Assembly: GCA_030536575.1 (NCBI GenBank)
Contig: JAUNPS010000035.1
Location: 1 to 53,810 of the forward strand
From: Eubacteriales bacterium
GTDB lineage: Bacteria; Bacillota; Clostridia; Lachnospirales; Lachnospiraceae
Length of the DNA: 53,810 bases
Direction: 5' to 3'
Position numbers and translations under genes: made by a program. Below, piece after piece: positions 17,617 through 25,701 of this stretch; the stretch's first letter is position 1; each line of letters opens with the position of its first letter. A model generated the notes under the pieces. The model made no database searches. It had not been told where the DNA came from and saw only the letters and a list, made by a program, of their open reading frames with translations.

Positions 17617-18414
17617 AGGCAGAAACTGTGGCTTTCGCTGTCGGAAAACAGTGTAATAGCGAAAGCCGCAGCTTTCCAAAATCCCTTTCACTTTCGGGAA
17701 ATCATAGGCCAGATGCTCCGGCGCGTGGCCGTCGCTTCCGACGGTAACTTTTTCGCCGCCCAGTTCCCGGTAGCGCCGGATGATGTCCTCGTGAGGATTC
17801 GGATGGCCAAGCCCATACTTAAAACCGGCTGTATTCAGCTCCAGGGCTACATCTTTTTTAATCAGAAGCTTTAAGATTTCATCCAGGACATCCCGGTAAG
17901 CCGCGTAAGAGTAATCCCGGTTTTTATTTGGGCCATAGCGTACCACATAGTCCAGATGGCCGTATGCGTCGACGTTGGAAAAGGCGTTTAAATTTTCTAA
18001 AATAGAAAGAAAATACCTGCGGTAGCATTCTGCTTCTTCACGCCCCTCATAAAACGCCGGGTAGTAAGGGTCCTGCCTGTCCACCAGATGGGAAGAGCCG
18101 ATCACATAATCAAAAGGCCACGCGGCCAGGTATTCCCGATGCGCCTGCGCAAGGTGCGGCTCTAACCCAAGCTCAATCCCAAACCGCAGCTCGATCTCTC
18201 CTGCATAAGCCTCACGCAGCCGCAGCCATTCCTGATAATAAGCAGCCGTATCCACCTCAAACGCATGCGCCGGGTCGTCCGGGTAATCCCGGTCCATATG
18301 CTCCGTAAAACACAAAACCGAAAGGCCTTTCCGGATTCCCTCCTGCACCATGCGCTCCATCGGGGCCTTGGAATCCGCGGAAAACGCGGAATGGACATGA
18401 AAATCAGCGTTCAA
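17611..18414 (-). CDS. PHP-domain histidinol-phosphatase-like protein
   Basis: A 267-aa metal-dependent phosphoesterase of the HisJ/HisK group. Metal ligands are visible in DFHVHSAFSAD, FTEHMD, FGIELGLEP, IGSSHLV, DAYGHLDYVVRYG and VGSDGHAPEHLA. Such proteins dephosphorylate histidinol phosphate, but many PHP proteins have other substrates and no his genes lie nearby. The start is TTG at 18414, supported by CCAGGAGGTGG eight bases upstream. The stop lies inside the end of the convergent glycoside hydrolase. Confidence 0.8.
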   Translation of the reverse strand: MNADFHVHSAFSADSKAPMERMVQEGIRKGLSVLCFTEHMDRDYPDDPAHAFEVDTAAYYQEWLRLREAYAGEIELRFGIELGLEPHLAQAHREYLAAWPFDYVIGSSHLVDRQDPYYPAFYEGREEAECYRRYFLSILENLNAFSNVDAYGHLDYVVRYGPNKNRDYSYAAYRDVLDEILKLLIKKDVALELNTAGFKYGLGHPNPHEDIIRRYRELGGEKVTVGSDGHAPEHLAYDFPKVKGILESCGFRYYTVFRQRKPQFLPL

Positions 18415-18511
18415 AATACCACCTCCTGGAAGTTTCTGGCACCATCATAATAAAAAAACCATAAAATGTCCAGCCAAATCGAAAAAGACCGTAAAAAAAG
18501 TAATTTATAGC

Positions 18512-18540
18512 TTGAATTTTTGACATAAATTAGGTAAAAT
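18512..18540 (+). promoter_or_regulatory. Sigma-A promoter of gap
   Basis: TTGAAT at 18512-18517 and TAAAAT at 18535-18540 with a 17-bp spacer. A TTGACA at 18520-18525 also occurs but has no well-spaced -10. The leader of about 75 nt before gap is otherwise unremarkable. Confidence 0.6.
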
Positions 18541-18623
18541 ACAAATAGGTTGTTGTTTCTTTAACAAACCCATGTCAAAGAGCACAATGTAAAACATATG
18601 CACGAATTAGGAGGAATTTAATC

Positions 18624-19637
18624 ATGGCAGTAAAAGTAGCAATCAATGGTTTCGGACGTATCGGACGTCTTGCATTCAGACAGATGTTTGGCGCAGAAGG
18701 TTATGAAGTAGTTGCGATCAACGACCTCACTTCTCCGAAGATGCTGGCTCACTTATTAAAATACGATTCTTCCCAGGGTAAGTACGCTCTGGCCGATACG
18801 GTTTCCGCAGGCGAAGATTCCATCACCGTTGATGGCAAGACCATCAAGATCTACGCATTCCCGGATGCAAACAACTGTCCGTGGGGTGAGCTGGGCGTAG
18901 ACGTTGTTCTGGAGTGCTCCGGCTTCTATACCTCCAAAGCAAAAGCACAGGCTCATATCAACGCAGGCGCTCGTAAAGTCGTTATCTCCGCTCCGGCAGG
19001 AAACGACCTTCCGACCATCGTTTACAACGTAAACCATGAAACCCTGACCGCAGAAGACACCATCATCTCCGCAGCTTCCTGCACCACGAACTGCCTGGCT
19101 CCGATGGCGAAAGCCCTGAACGAACTGGCTCCGATCAAATCCGGTATCATGGTTACCATCCACGCATACACCGGCGATCAGATGATCCTGGACGGCCCGC
19201 AGAGAAAAGGCGATCTGAGAAGATCCCGTGCAGGCGCTGTAAACATCGTTCCGAACAGCACCGGCGCAGCGAAAGCCATCGGTCTGGTTATCCCGGAACT
19301 GAACGGCAAACTGATCGGCTCCGCACAGCGTGTACCGACCCCGACCGGTTCTACCACCATCCTGACCGCAGTTGTAGACGGCACAGTTACCGTTGACGAC
19401 GTAAACGCAAAGATGAAAGCATCCGCTACCGAATCCTTCGGTTACAACACCGATGAAATCGTATCCAGCGATATCATTGGCATGAGATACGGTTCTCTGT
19501 TCGACGCTACCCAGACCATGGTTCTGCCGCTGGATAACGGCACCACCGAAGTACAGGTTGTTTCCTGGTACGATAACGAGAACTCCTACACCAGCCAGAT
19601 GGTTCGCACCATCAAATACTTCTCTGAACTGGCATAA
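18624..19637 (+). CDS. gap: Glyceraldehyde-3-phosphate dehydrogenase
   Basis: A 337-aa glycolytic enzyme that oxidises and phosphorylates glyceraldehyde-3-phosphate with NAD+. The Rossmann motif [17 protein letters not shown] and the catalytic C153 in [12 protein letters not shown] are present, with the conserved SWYDNENSY near the end. Length is normal. TAGGAGGAATTTAATC precedes the ATG. Codon use is strongly biased to C-ending codons, as expected for a very highly expressed gene. A terminator follows, so gap can be made in excess over pgk and tpiA. Confidence 0.96.
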   Translation: MAVKVAINGFGRIGRLAFRQMFGAEGYEVVAINDLTSPKMLAHLLKYDSSQGKYALADTVSAGEDSITVDGKTIKIYAFPDANNCPWGELGVDVVLECSGFYTSKAKAQAHINAGARKVVISAPAGNDLPTIVYNVNHETLTAEDTIISAASCTTNCLAPMAKALNELAPIKSGIMVTIHAYTGDQMILDGPQRKGDLRRSRAGAVNIVPNSTGAAKAIGLVIPELNGKLIGSAQRVPTPTGSTTILTAVVDGTVTVDDVNAKMKASATESFGYNTDEIVSSDIIGMRYGSLFDATQTMVLPLDNGTTEVQVVSWYDNENSYTSQMVRTIKYFSELA

Positions 19638-19660
19638 TCCAGTCAGGCAGACGATCCAGA

Positions 19661-19693
19661 AAGGGTCCGGTCGATTGGGCCGGGCCCTTTTTT
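19661..19693 (+). terminator. Intrinsic terminator after gap
   Basis: AAGGGTCCGG at 19661-19670 pairs with CCGGGCCCTT at 19680-19689 (one G-U pair), and the T-run continues to 19693. It lies between gap and pgk, so pgk-tpiA are expressed by read-through or from an unseen promoter. Confidence 0.85.
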
Positions 19694-19725
19694 AGCAAGC
19701 AAAGATGAATAAGGAGGCATACCCC

Positions 19726-20922
19726 ATGCTTAACAAGAAATCCGTTGACGATATCAATGTAAAAGGCAAACGAGTCCTGGTTCGCTGCGACTTTAACGTT
19801 CCTCTGGACGCAGACCTGAAGATTACCGACGAAAACCGTCTGGTAGCCGCCCTGCCGACCATCAAAAAGCTGATCGCAGACGGCGGAAAAGTCATCCTCT
19901 GCTCCCATCTGGGCAAACCCAAGGGAGAGCCCAAGCCGGAACTGTCCCTGGCGCCGGTAGCCGCACGCTTAAGCGAGCTCTTAGGCCAGGAAGTAAAATT
20001 TGCCGCTGATCCGGAAGTCGTAGGCCCGAACGCGAAAGCAGCCGTAGAAGCCATGAACGACGGCGACGTGATCCTGCTTGAGAACACCCGTTACCGCAAA
20101 GAAGAGACCAAAAACGGCGAAGAATTCAGCAAAGAGCTGGCTTCCCTGTGCGACGTATTCGTAAACGACGCATTCGGCACCGCACACAGAGCCCACTGCT
20201 CGAACGTAGGCGTTACCCAGTACGTAGACACCGCAGTTGTCGGCTATCTGATGCAGAAAGAGATCGACTTCCTCGGAAACGCCGTAAACAATCCGGAGAG
20301 ACCCTTCGTAGCAATCCTGGGCGGCGCGAAAGTATCCAGCAAGATTTCCGTTATCGAAAACCTGCTTGAAAAAGTAGACGTCCTGATCATCGGCGGCGGT
20401 ATGTCCTACACCTTCAGCAAGGCAGAAGGCGGCCACATCGGAAACTCCCTGTGCGAAGACGATTACATGGAATATGCCCTGCGCATGGTAAAGAAAGCCG
20501 AAGAAAAAGGCGTGAAGCTGCTCCTGCCGGTTGACAACATCATCGGCGATGCATTCTCCAACGACTGTAACGTACAGGTCGTAGGCCGCGGCGAGATCCC
20601 CGACGGCTGGGAAGGCCTGGATATCGGACCGGAAACCGCAAAACTGTACGCGGAAGCCGTAAAAGACGCGAAGACCGTCGTATGGAACGGGCCGATGGGC
20701 TGCTTCGAAATGCCGAATTTCGCACATGGCACCGAAGCCGTTGCGAAAGCCCTGGCTGAGACCGACGCAGTAACCATCATCGGCGGCGGCGACTCCGCAG
20801 CAGCCGTAAACATCCTGGGCTATGGCGATAAGATGACCCATATCTCCACGGGCGGCGGCGCATCCTTAGAGTTCCTGGAAGGCAAAGAGCTGCCGGGCGT
20901 TGCAGCAGCAAACGATAAATAA
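19726..20922 (+). CDS. pgk: Phosphoglycerate kinase
   Basis: A 398-aa enzyme that transfers phosphate from 1,3-bisphosphoglycerate to ADP. The motifs [45 protein letters not shown] and the ATP site WNGPMGCFE and IGGGDSAAA are all present. The start at 19726 follows AAGGAGGCATACCCC; the ATG at 19705 lies before that ribosome site. It is 23 bp upstream of tpiA and shares its high-expression codon use. Confidence 0.96.
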   Translation: MLNKKSVDDINVKGKRVLVRCDFNVPLDADLKITDENRLVAALPTIKKLIADGGKVILCSHLGKPKGEPKPELSLAPVAARLSELLGQEVKFAADPEVVGPNAKAAVEAMNDGDVILLENTRYRKEETKNGEEFSKELASLCDVFVNDAFGTAHRAHCSNVGVTQYVDTAVVGYLMQKEIDFLGNAVNNPERPFVAILGGAKVSSKISVIENLLEKVDVLIIGGGMSYTFSKAEGGHIGNSLCEDDYMEYALRMVKKAEEKGVKLLLPVDNIIGDAFSNDCNVQVVGRGEIPDGWEGLDIGPETAKLYAEAVKDAKTVVWNGPMGCFEMPNFAHGTEAVAKALAETDAVTIIGGGDSAAAVNILGYGDKMTHISTGGGASLEFLEGKELPGVAAANDK

Positions 20923-20945
20923 GAAAACAGTTTAGGAGAAAAATC

Positions 20946-21695
20946 ATGGCAAGAAAGAAAATTATTGCAGGCAACTGGAAAATGAACATGACCCCCAGCG
21001 AGGCAGTTGCCCTGGTAGAGACTCTGAAACCCCTCGTACAGAACGACGAAGTAGACGTTGTATTCGGCGTTCCGGCCATCGATATCGTACCGGTTGTAGA
21101 AGCCTGCAAGGGAACGAATATCGCAGTAGCCGCAGAGAATATGTACTATGAAGAAAAGGGCGCTTACACCGGCGAAATCGCTCCGGCGATGCTGGTAGAC
21201 GCAGGCGTAAAATATGTCATCCTTGGCCACTCCGAGAGAAGAGATTACTTCAAAGAGACCAGCGAAGACGTAAATAAGAAAGTGCTGAAAGCTTTCGAGC
21301 ACGGCATTACCCCGATCATGTGCTGCGGCGAATCTCTGGAGCAGAGAGAGCAGGGCATTACCATGGACTGGATCCGTCAGCAGGTTAAAGTTGGCTTCCA
21401 GAACGTGACCGCAGAGCAGGCAAAGACCGCAGTCATCGCTTACGAGCCGATCTGGGCTATCGGAACCGGTAAAACCGCGACCAGCGAGCAGGCAGAAGAA
21501 GTCTGCAAAGGCATCCGTGAGTGCATCGCAGAGATCTACGACACCGACACCGCAGAAGCTATCCGCATCCAGTACGGCGGTTCCGTAAATGCGGGCAATG
21601 CGGCGGAGCTGTTCGCGATGCCGGACATCGACGGCGGCCTGGTAGGCGGCGCGTCCCTGAAACCGGACTTCGGAAAGATCGTATGCTATAAATAA
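20946..21695 (+). CDS. tpiA: Triosephosphate isomerase
   Basis: A 249-aa enzyme converting dihydroxyacetone phosphate and glyceraldehyde-3-phosphate. Catalytic residues are visible: K in GNWKMN, H95 in [11 protein letters not shown] and the glutamate in [14 protein letters not shown], plus the phosphate loop [24 protein letters not shown] is the ribosome site. In many clostridia gpmI comes next, but here about 8 kb of other genes intervenes. Confidence 0.96.
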   Translation: MARKKIIAGNWKMNMTPSEAVALVETLKPLVQNDEVDVVFGVPAIDIVPVVEACKGTNIAVAAENMYYEEKGAYTGEIAPAMLVDAGVKYVILGHSERRDYFKETSEDVNKKVLKAFEHGITPIMCCGESLEQREQGITMDWIRQQVKVGFQNVTAEQAKTAVIAYEPIWAIGTGKTATSEQAEEVCKGIRECIAEIYDTDTAEAIRIQYGGSVNAGNAAELFAMPDIDGGLVGGASLKPDFGKIVCYK

Positions 21696-21716
21696 AAAGT
21701 GACCGGAAACGGTGAA

Positions 21717-21746
21717 GAGAACTGTCCCGCGGGGCAGTTCTTTTTT
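21717..21746 (+). terminator. Intrinsic terminator after tpiA
   Basis: GAACTGTCCC at 21719-21728 pairs with GGGGCAGTTC at 21731-21740 (one G-U pair), followed by six T. It closes the pgk-tpiA operon. Confidence 0.9.
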
Positions 21747-21773
21747 GCTTTAAAGGAAATTTTCAAAAAACAC

Positions 21774-21804
21774 TTGACTGTAAAGCGGGTTTATACCTTA
21801 TGTA
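21774..21804 (+). promoter_or_regulatory. Possible MerR-type promoter with long spacer
   Basis: TTGACT at 21774-21779 is followed after 19 bp by TATGTA at 21799-21804. A 19-bp spacer is the hallmark of promoters activated by MerR regulators through DNA twisting. The spacer holds the weak dyad GTAAAGCGGGTTTATAC. The MerR gene begins 21 bp later, so autoregulation is likely. Confidence 0.5.
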
Positions 21805-21824
21805 TAGTCTCAGGAGGTGCAGAA

Positions 21825-22616
21825 ATGACAAGCAAAGAAATGGAACAAACCCTCGGAATCTCCAGAGCCAACATCCGCTTCTACGAAAAAGAAGGGCTCC
21901 TGATTCCAAAACGCAACCCCGTCAACAGCTACCGGGAATACTCTGAAGAGGACGTCGAAGCCCTGAAAAAAATCCTCTTTCTTCGAAACCTGGACTTCTC
22001 CATCGAAGAAATCCGCAGCCTGCAAATGGGAAAGACCGACCTGGCGGCGCTTCTCGCCAAGCAGCGGGCAATCCTGAAAGAGCGCATGACAGAATGTGCC
22101 CGTGCCGAAGCCGTCTGCCGCCAAATGGAAGAGAACAACGAACGGGACTACGCCGGACTACAGATCGAACGCTATGAAAAGAACACGGAAATCCGGAAAT
22201 CCCTGGCCCTGCGCGACCGCTTCAGCTTCCTGAAAGCTACGCCGGAAAAATTGCTGGGAGGGGTACTGATCCTCGTGCAGCTCCTTCTCTTAGCTTTTCA
22301 CTGGCGGGAAAATCCGCAGATGCTGATCTATCCGTTTTTATCCGCCGTTTGCCTGTTTGGCATGCCAGCCGTAATCTGGAACCTGATCTGCAGCGGCTTC
22401 CCTTTCCTGCTGGGAAGAGTGGAACTGGTTTCCGCCTATGCTTCTGTGGGCATGATTCTGGTTCTCCTGACCGGACAGATCGAAGAGCTTCTGGAAATGC
22501 GCGGCATGGATTGGAATGGAGATGATGCGGTTATAATCGAAATAATTGTAATTTTGATCCTCGCCGTGCTCCACGACCGAAAGAGGAACCGAAAATGGGA
22601 AGAAAAGAGCGTTTGA
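21825..22616 (+). CDS. MerR-family regulator with membrane C-terminus
   Basis: A 263-aa protein. Residues 1-70 are a MerR helix-turn-helix (LGISRANIRFYEKEGLLIPK, then NSYREYSEEDVEALKKI). A short coiled coil at about 80-110 is followed by about four hydrophobic segments (LGGVLILVQLLLLAF, IYPFLSAVCLFGMPAVIW, SAYASVGMILVLL, VIIEIIVILILAVL). The effector domain is thus a membrane module instead of a metal or drug pocket. The start at 21825 follows CAGGAGGTGCAGAA; longer in-frame upstream reading lacks a site. It overlaps the MutS-like gene by 22 bp, so the two are co-translated. The signal sensed is unknown. Confidence 0.8.
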   Translation: MTSKEMEQTLGISRANIRFYEKEGLLIPKRNPVNSYREYSEEDVEALKKILFLRNLDFSIEEIRSLQMGKTDLAALLAKQRAILKERMTECARAEAVCRQMEENNERDYAGLQIERYEKNTEIRKSLALRDRFSFLKATPEKLLGGVLILVQLLLLAFHWRENPQMLIYPFLSAVCLFGMPAVIWNLICSGFPFLLGRVELVSAYASVGMILVLLTGQIEELLEMRGMDWNGDDAVIIEIIVILILAVLHDRKRNRKWEEKSV

Positions 22617-24133
22617 AGCAGGCATTTCTTAGGGAATACGGAAAAATGCCCCAGGGGCGCCTTTGGGAGCGGGGGCGAACCGAAATCTACTGGAAAGAGC
22701 TGGAAAGGGAAATTCCGGCGGAAGACCTGGTTGACACCGTGACCTGGAATGATCTGGAAATGGATCAAATCTTTGAACGGATCAATCATTGCCAGTCCTT
22801 TGCCGGAGAGCAGGTTCTTTACGCGTCCCTGCACATCCTGGAGCCAGCGGAAAAATTGCAGCAATTAGAGGAAAAAATCGCATATTTCCAGGAGAATCCC
22901 GAAAGTTATGCGGAAGTTCTCTATCATTTGAGAAACATCGGACGAGAGACATCCGATTATCATCTGCCGATGTTCTTTCAAAATCTGGATGCGTTTGCGA
23001 TCCGAAATCTCTGGTTCTATCGGATGCTTCAGGCAATTCTGGTTTTTTCTGCGGGAATTTCGGTTGCCGTCCAAAATGGAATTTATTTTCTTTTGGTATT
23101 TGCGTTTAATGTACTGGTCTATTCCATGAAAAAGATGGAATATGAGATTCATCTGAACCTTCTGGCGGGGCTGGTCAAGCTGATCAAAGAAGGGAAGAAA
23201 ATCGGCGAAGGGCCTTATGGGGAAGCATTTCCGGAAATACGAAGCCTGGCAAAAGAATTCGCCGTACTTTCACGGAAAATCGAGCGGGTCAGCGGGAGAA
23301 AGCTGGCGACGGCCACAGGTGATTTTCAGGCTATGATGCAGGATTATGTGCTGGGCGCGACATTTCTGGATTTTCTGCTGTTCCAGAAAATTATGCGGCT
23401 TCTAAAGGGAAAGAATCGGGAAATTATGGAATTCTACGCGCTGATTGGGGAAACGGATATGGCGGCCAGCCTGGCCTCCTTCCGGAAAAGTCTTCCTCTG
23501 TGGTGCAAACCGACGATTATTTCGGATACAACCGTCAGATTTGAAGAAATGTACCACCCCCTGGTGGCCTCTCCGGTCTGCAACAGCTTTCAAATGGAAA
23601 AAAGCTTCCTGCTCACCGGCTCCAATGCTTCCGGAAAATCCACTTTTTTAAAAGCCGCAGCGCTGAACCTGATCCTGGCGCAGACGGTTCATACCTGTAT
23701 GGCCGCCAGCGCCCAGATCCCGCCCTCGCAGGTGATGACCTCCATGGCTGTCCGGGATGCGCTGTCCGAAGGAGAGAGTTACTATATCCGGGAGATCCGT
23801 TATCTGAAACGGATGTTTGACCGGATTGGGGAAACGCGGTTCGCCTTTCTGGTCATTGATGAGATCCTGCGGGGCACGAATACCAGAGAACGGATCCAGG
23901 CTTCCGAAGCAATCCTGCGCTTTCTGAGCGAAAATAACTGCCTGGTGCTGGCCGCAACCCATGATGTGGAGCTGACGGAAAGCCTGGACGGACCCTATCA
24001 GAACATGCATTTCGAAGAAACCTTCCGGGAGGGCGATATTGTGTTTCCCTACCGGCTGATGGAAGGGCCATCCGCCAGCAGCAATGCGATTTTGCTGTTA
24101 AAGGCGATGGGGTTTCCGAACATTTTTGATTAA
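22595..24133 (+). CDS. MutS-like membrane-associated ATPase
   Basis: A 512-aa protein with the MutS family ATPase domain at its C-terminus: Walker A LLTGSNASGKSTFLK, Walker B FLVIDEILRGTNTRERI and the His switch LAATHDVELT. The N-terminal mismatch-binding and connector domains of MutS are absent. Two hydrophobic stretches near residues 145-185 (ILVFSAGISVAVQNGIYFLL, FAFNVLVY) suggest membrane association. This places it in the poorly characterised MutS-related group and not among mismatch-repair MutS or MutS2 (no Smr domain). It is co-translated with a membrane MerR regulator, which suggests a shared stress or envelope role; that is inference. Confidence 0.8.
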   Translation: MGRKERLKQAFLREYGKMPQGRLWERGRTEIYWKELEREIPAEDLVDTVTWNDLEMDQIFERINHCQSFAGEQVLYASLHILEPAEKLQQLEEKIAYFQENPESYAEVLYHLRNIGRETSDYHLPMFFQNLDAFAIRNLWFYRMLQAILVFSAGISVAVQNGIYFLLVFAFNVLVYSMKKMEYEIHLNLLAGLVKLIKEGKKIGEGPYGEAFPEIRSLAKEFAVLSRKIERVSGRKLATATGDFQAMMQDYVLGATFLDFLLFQKIMRLLKGKNREIMEFYALIGETDMAASLASFRKSLPLWCKPTIISDTTVRFEEMYHPLVASPVCNSFQMEKSFLLTGSNASGKSTFLKAAALNLILAQTVHTCMAASAQIPPSQVMTSMAVRDALSEGESYYIREIRYLKRMFDRIGETRFAFLVIDEILRGTNTRERIQASEAILRFLSENNCLVLAATHDVELTESLDGPYQNMHFEETFREGDIVFPYRLMEGPSASSNAILLLKAMGFPNIFD

Positions 24134-24161
24134 AAAAGCAGCGCCCCGCTTTGAGGCGCTG
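24132..24161 (-). terminator. Terminator of the BMC operon
   Basis: Read on the minus strand, CAGCGCC at 24161-24155 pairs with GGCGCTG at 24145-24139 and is followed by C and six T. It lies 13 bp after the second BMC gene and touches the end of the convergent MutS-like gene. Confidence 0.75.
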
Positions 24162-24173
24162 TATGTTCGTTTC

Positions 24174-24452
24174 TTATTTTTTTATGTTCATTTCCACCAT
24201 GCGCACCGTCTCTTCGGAAGGGGCGGAAATGACTGCGGTCATGCAGATCTCGCAGGGCGGATTCTGTTTCAGGCTGTCGATGGCGGCCTGCACAGCGGCA
24301 ACGTCCCCGCTCACGAACAGCGTCGTGTGGCCTCCGCATTTCGTATTCTTGGCGCGGAAAGCCACGTCCGAGGTCTTCAGCATCTGATCGACGGCCATCA
24401 CCGCGTTGGCGCTGCCAAGGACTTCTACAATTCCAAATGCTCCATAGCTCAT
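24174..24452 (-). CDS. BMC-domain microcompartment shell-like protein (second gene)
   Basis: A 92-aa single BMC-domain protein (YGAFGIVEVLGSANAVMAVD at the start, then LFVSGDVAAVQAAIDSLKQ). Such hexamer-forming proteins tile bacterial microcompartment shells. The start at 24452 is taken because AAGGAGGTGGAAGCT precedes that ATG; the GTG at 24461 lies inside the ribosome site. It lies 13 bp downstream of another BMC gene and no enzyme, pilot peptide or vertex (EutN-type) gene is present. Three cysteines occur, one in KCGGHTTLF where the central pore loop is expected, which could bear on redox or metal chemistry. Confidence 0.8.
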   Translation of the reverse strand: MSYGAFGIVEVLGSANAVMAVDQMLKTSDVAFRAKNTKCGGHTTLFVSGDVAAVQAAIDSLKQNPPCEICMTAVISAPSEETVRMVEMNIKK

Positions 24453-24465
24453 AGCTTCCACCTCC

Positions 24466-24771
24466 TTATTTTTGAATGGTCATACGAAGAGAAAGCTCCG
24501 TCCCGGCGGCGGGCGAGGCGATCACGGTATGATGGACGACAGTGGAAATGGGTTTGGCGGCCCGCAGGGCGGCTTCCATGGCAGCGTTCACATCGGAGAC
24601 GCTCCCTCTTAACTTCACGCAGGCTCCGCTTTTTAAACGGGTTCGCTCTACGCTTTGGATTTTTACATTCGCGGCCTTGGAGGCAGCGTCCAGCGCCACA
24701 AAACAGGCGCCGTAGCTGTCCAGCTCGAAGACGCCCACGGCCAGGCCTTCGTATTCTTTTTCGTTTGCCAT
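24466..24771 (-). CDS. BMC-domain microcompartment shell-like protein (first gene)
   Basis: A 101-aa single BMC-domain protein: GLAVGVFELDSYGACFVALD, then NVKIQSVERTRLKSGACVKL and RGSVSDVNAAMEAALRAA. The central loop has SGAC in place of the common GSG-type pore. AAAGGAGGAACTT is the ribosome site and a clear promoter lies just upstream. With the next gene it forms a two-gene operon with its own terminator. There is no aldehyde dehydrogenase, diol dehydratase or glycyl radical enzyme nearby, so it is a satellite or orphan shell locus. Confidence 0.8.
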   Translation of the reverse strand: MANEKEYEGLAVGVFELDSYGACFVALDAASKAANVKIQSVERTRLKSGACVKLRGSVSDVNAAMEAALRAAKPISTVVHHTVIASPAAGTELSLRMTIQK

Positions 24772-24808
24772 AAGTTCCTCCTTTTATGCATTGCACGACT
24801 TTTTCTTG

Positions 24809-24837
24809 ATTATAGCGGATTTTGCCGAAAAATACAA
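24809..24837 (-). promoter_or_regulatory. Sigma-A promoter of the BMC operon
   Basis: On the minus strand TTGTAT (24837-24832) and TATAAT (24814-24809) are exactly 17 bp apart, about 38 bp before the first BMC start. This shows that the pair is an independent operon. Confidence 0.75.
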
Positions 24838-24865
24838 CTGGAAAACCGGAAACCGCGGGCAGACT

Positions 24866-25050
24866 TAATGAGAAAGTGTTACTGTTCAGACAGTCCCTGA
24901 GCACTTAGCTGCTCAGGGACGTAAGAACGTGATTCAGGTGTGAGCAGGCTCTTTTGCAAAGCAAAACTTAAAATGAGCCTGTGAATCGTTACTGGAACGA
25001 GGTACGAGTGAACAGTAATGAGAAACTTTTTGAGAAAGATTCTCATTAAA
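24866..25050. repeat. Dispersed structured repeat, long copy
   Basis: Nested inverted repeats. Outer arms TTACTGTTCA (24879-24888) and TGAACAGTAA (25009-25018) enclose two hairpins: GTCCCTGAGCA/TGCTCAGGGAC (24893-24903/24910-24920, 6-nt loop), and GATTCA plus CAGGCTC (24931-24936, 24945-24951) pairing with GAGCCTGTGAATC (24975-24987). The stretch 24891-24957 recurs at 33165-33231 with 62 of 67 bases identical and no gap. It may be a MITE-like element or a structured RNA in the feo leader. Confidence 0.7.
25031..25045. promoter_or_regulatory. Fur-like operator upstream of feo
   Basis: TGAGAAAGATTCTCA, a 6-3-6 perfect dyad resembling the Fur-family core TGAtAAT-n-ATTaTCA. It ends 15 bp before the feo -35 box. 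The assignment to Fur is inferred from its form and from the downstream iron genes. Confidence 0.5.
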
Positions 25051-25060
25051 AAAATAGGGG

Positions 25061-25089
25061 TTGACAAATAGGTTAGGGAGTGATAACTT
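25061..25089 (+). promoter_or_regulatory. Sigma-A promoter of the feo operon
   Basis: TTGACA at 25061-25066 and TAACTT at 25084-25089 with 17 bp between. The -10 is weak. It is flanked by a Fur-like dyad upstream and GGTTAG palindromes downstream. Confidence 0.55.
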
Positions 25090-25103
25090 TAAAGATGGTT
25101 AGA

Positions 25104-25121
25104 GGTTAGAAAATTCTAACC
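25104..25121. promoter_or_regulatory. Palindrome in the feo leader (possible metalloregulator site)
   Basis: GGTTAGAAAATTCTAACC, a perfect 8-2-8 palindrome just after the expected transcription start. GGTTAG also occurs at 25071, 25097, 25138 and 25664. The TTAG...CTAA arms recall DtxR/MntR/IdeR-type boxes, so a second metal regulator may act here. It could equally fold as an RNA hairpin. Confidence 0.5.
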
Positions 25122-25194
25122 ATTAAAAAAGTTCTTTGGTTAGATAATCCTCACTGCAGAAACAAGTAGGAAAAAATAAGAAGGAGTGGTGATG

Positions 25195-25404
25195 ATGCCC
25201 TTAACGATGGCAAAAGCCGGTGAAACGAACTGCATCAAAAAAGTAGGCGGAAAAGAAGAAGTCCGCCGTTTTCTGGAAAGCCTGGGCTTCGTGGCAGGCT
25301 CCGACGTAACGGTTGTTTCGGAAAACAATGGGAATGTCATTGTCAACATCAAGGAATCCCGTGTGGCGATCAGCAGGGAAATGGCTAACAAAATCATGGT
25401 ATAG
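25195..25404 (+). CDS. feoA: FeoA-domain ferrous iron transport protein
   Basis: A 69-aa FeoA, an SH3-like protein that assists FeoB in Fe2+ uptake. Visible family features are GGKEEVRRFLESLGFVAGSD, VTVVSENNGNVIVNI and RVAISREMANKIMV. The start at 25195 has the best spacing from AAGGAG (25181-25186); GTG and ATG codons just upstream (25186-25192) are in frame alternatives. A second FeoA gene follows 17 bp downstream. Confidence 0.85.
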   Translation: MPLTMAKAGETNCIKKVGGKEEVRRFLESLGFVAGSDVTVVSENNGNVIVNIKESRVAISREMANKIMV

Positions 25405-25421
25405 AAAGGGAGGAAGACACA

Positions 25422-25643
25422 GTGCGCACGTTAAAGGAAGCAAAATGTGGTCAGACCGTATCCGTGGTAAAGCTCCATGGCGAAGGAGCGGTAAAACGCC
25501 GGATTATGGATATGGGAATTACCAAAGGCACACAGATTTATGTGCGGAAGGTAGCGCCCCTGGGCGATCCGGTGGAAGTAACGGTTCGTGGGTATGAATT
25601 GTCTCTGCGCAAGGCAGACGCGCAGATGATCGAGGTGCAGTAG
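25422..25643 (+). CDS. feoA: FeoA-domain protein, second copy
   Basis: A 73-aa FeoA with the typical VKLHGEGAVKRRIMDMGITKGTQ and PLGDPVEVTVRGYELSLRKADAQMI. The start is GTG at 25422 after AAGGGAGGAAGACAC. It differs clearly from the first copy and is closer to the canonical FeoA sequence. The two may have distinct jobs in the FeoB complex. It is separated from feoB by 58 bp that contain a palindrome. Confidence 0.87.
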   Translation: MRTLKEAKCGQTVSVVKLHGEGAVKRRIMDMGITKGTQIYVRKVAPLGDPVEVTVRGYELSLRKADAQMIEVQ

Positions 25644-25657
25644 CCTTTTTATTTTTG

Positions 25658-25680
25658 ATTAGTGGTTAGAAACAACTAAT
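25658..25680. promoter_or_regulatory. Palindrome immediately upstream of feoB
   Basis: An imperfect 23-bp dyad with arms ATTAGT-n-GTT and AAC-n-ACTAAT around a 3-bp centre. It contains the same GGTTAGAA core as the palindrome at 25104 and lies 22 bp before the feoB ATG. It may allow separate control of feoB. Confidence 0.5.
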
Positions 25681-25701
25681 TCTTGAGGAGGAAAAGAAAA
25701 A

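Noticed and set aside
25051-25195. Metal riboswitch (NiCo/czcD type) in the feo leader
   Set aside because: The conserved four-way junction core could not be found; short protein-site-like palindromes explain the leader better.
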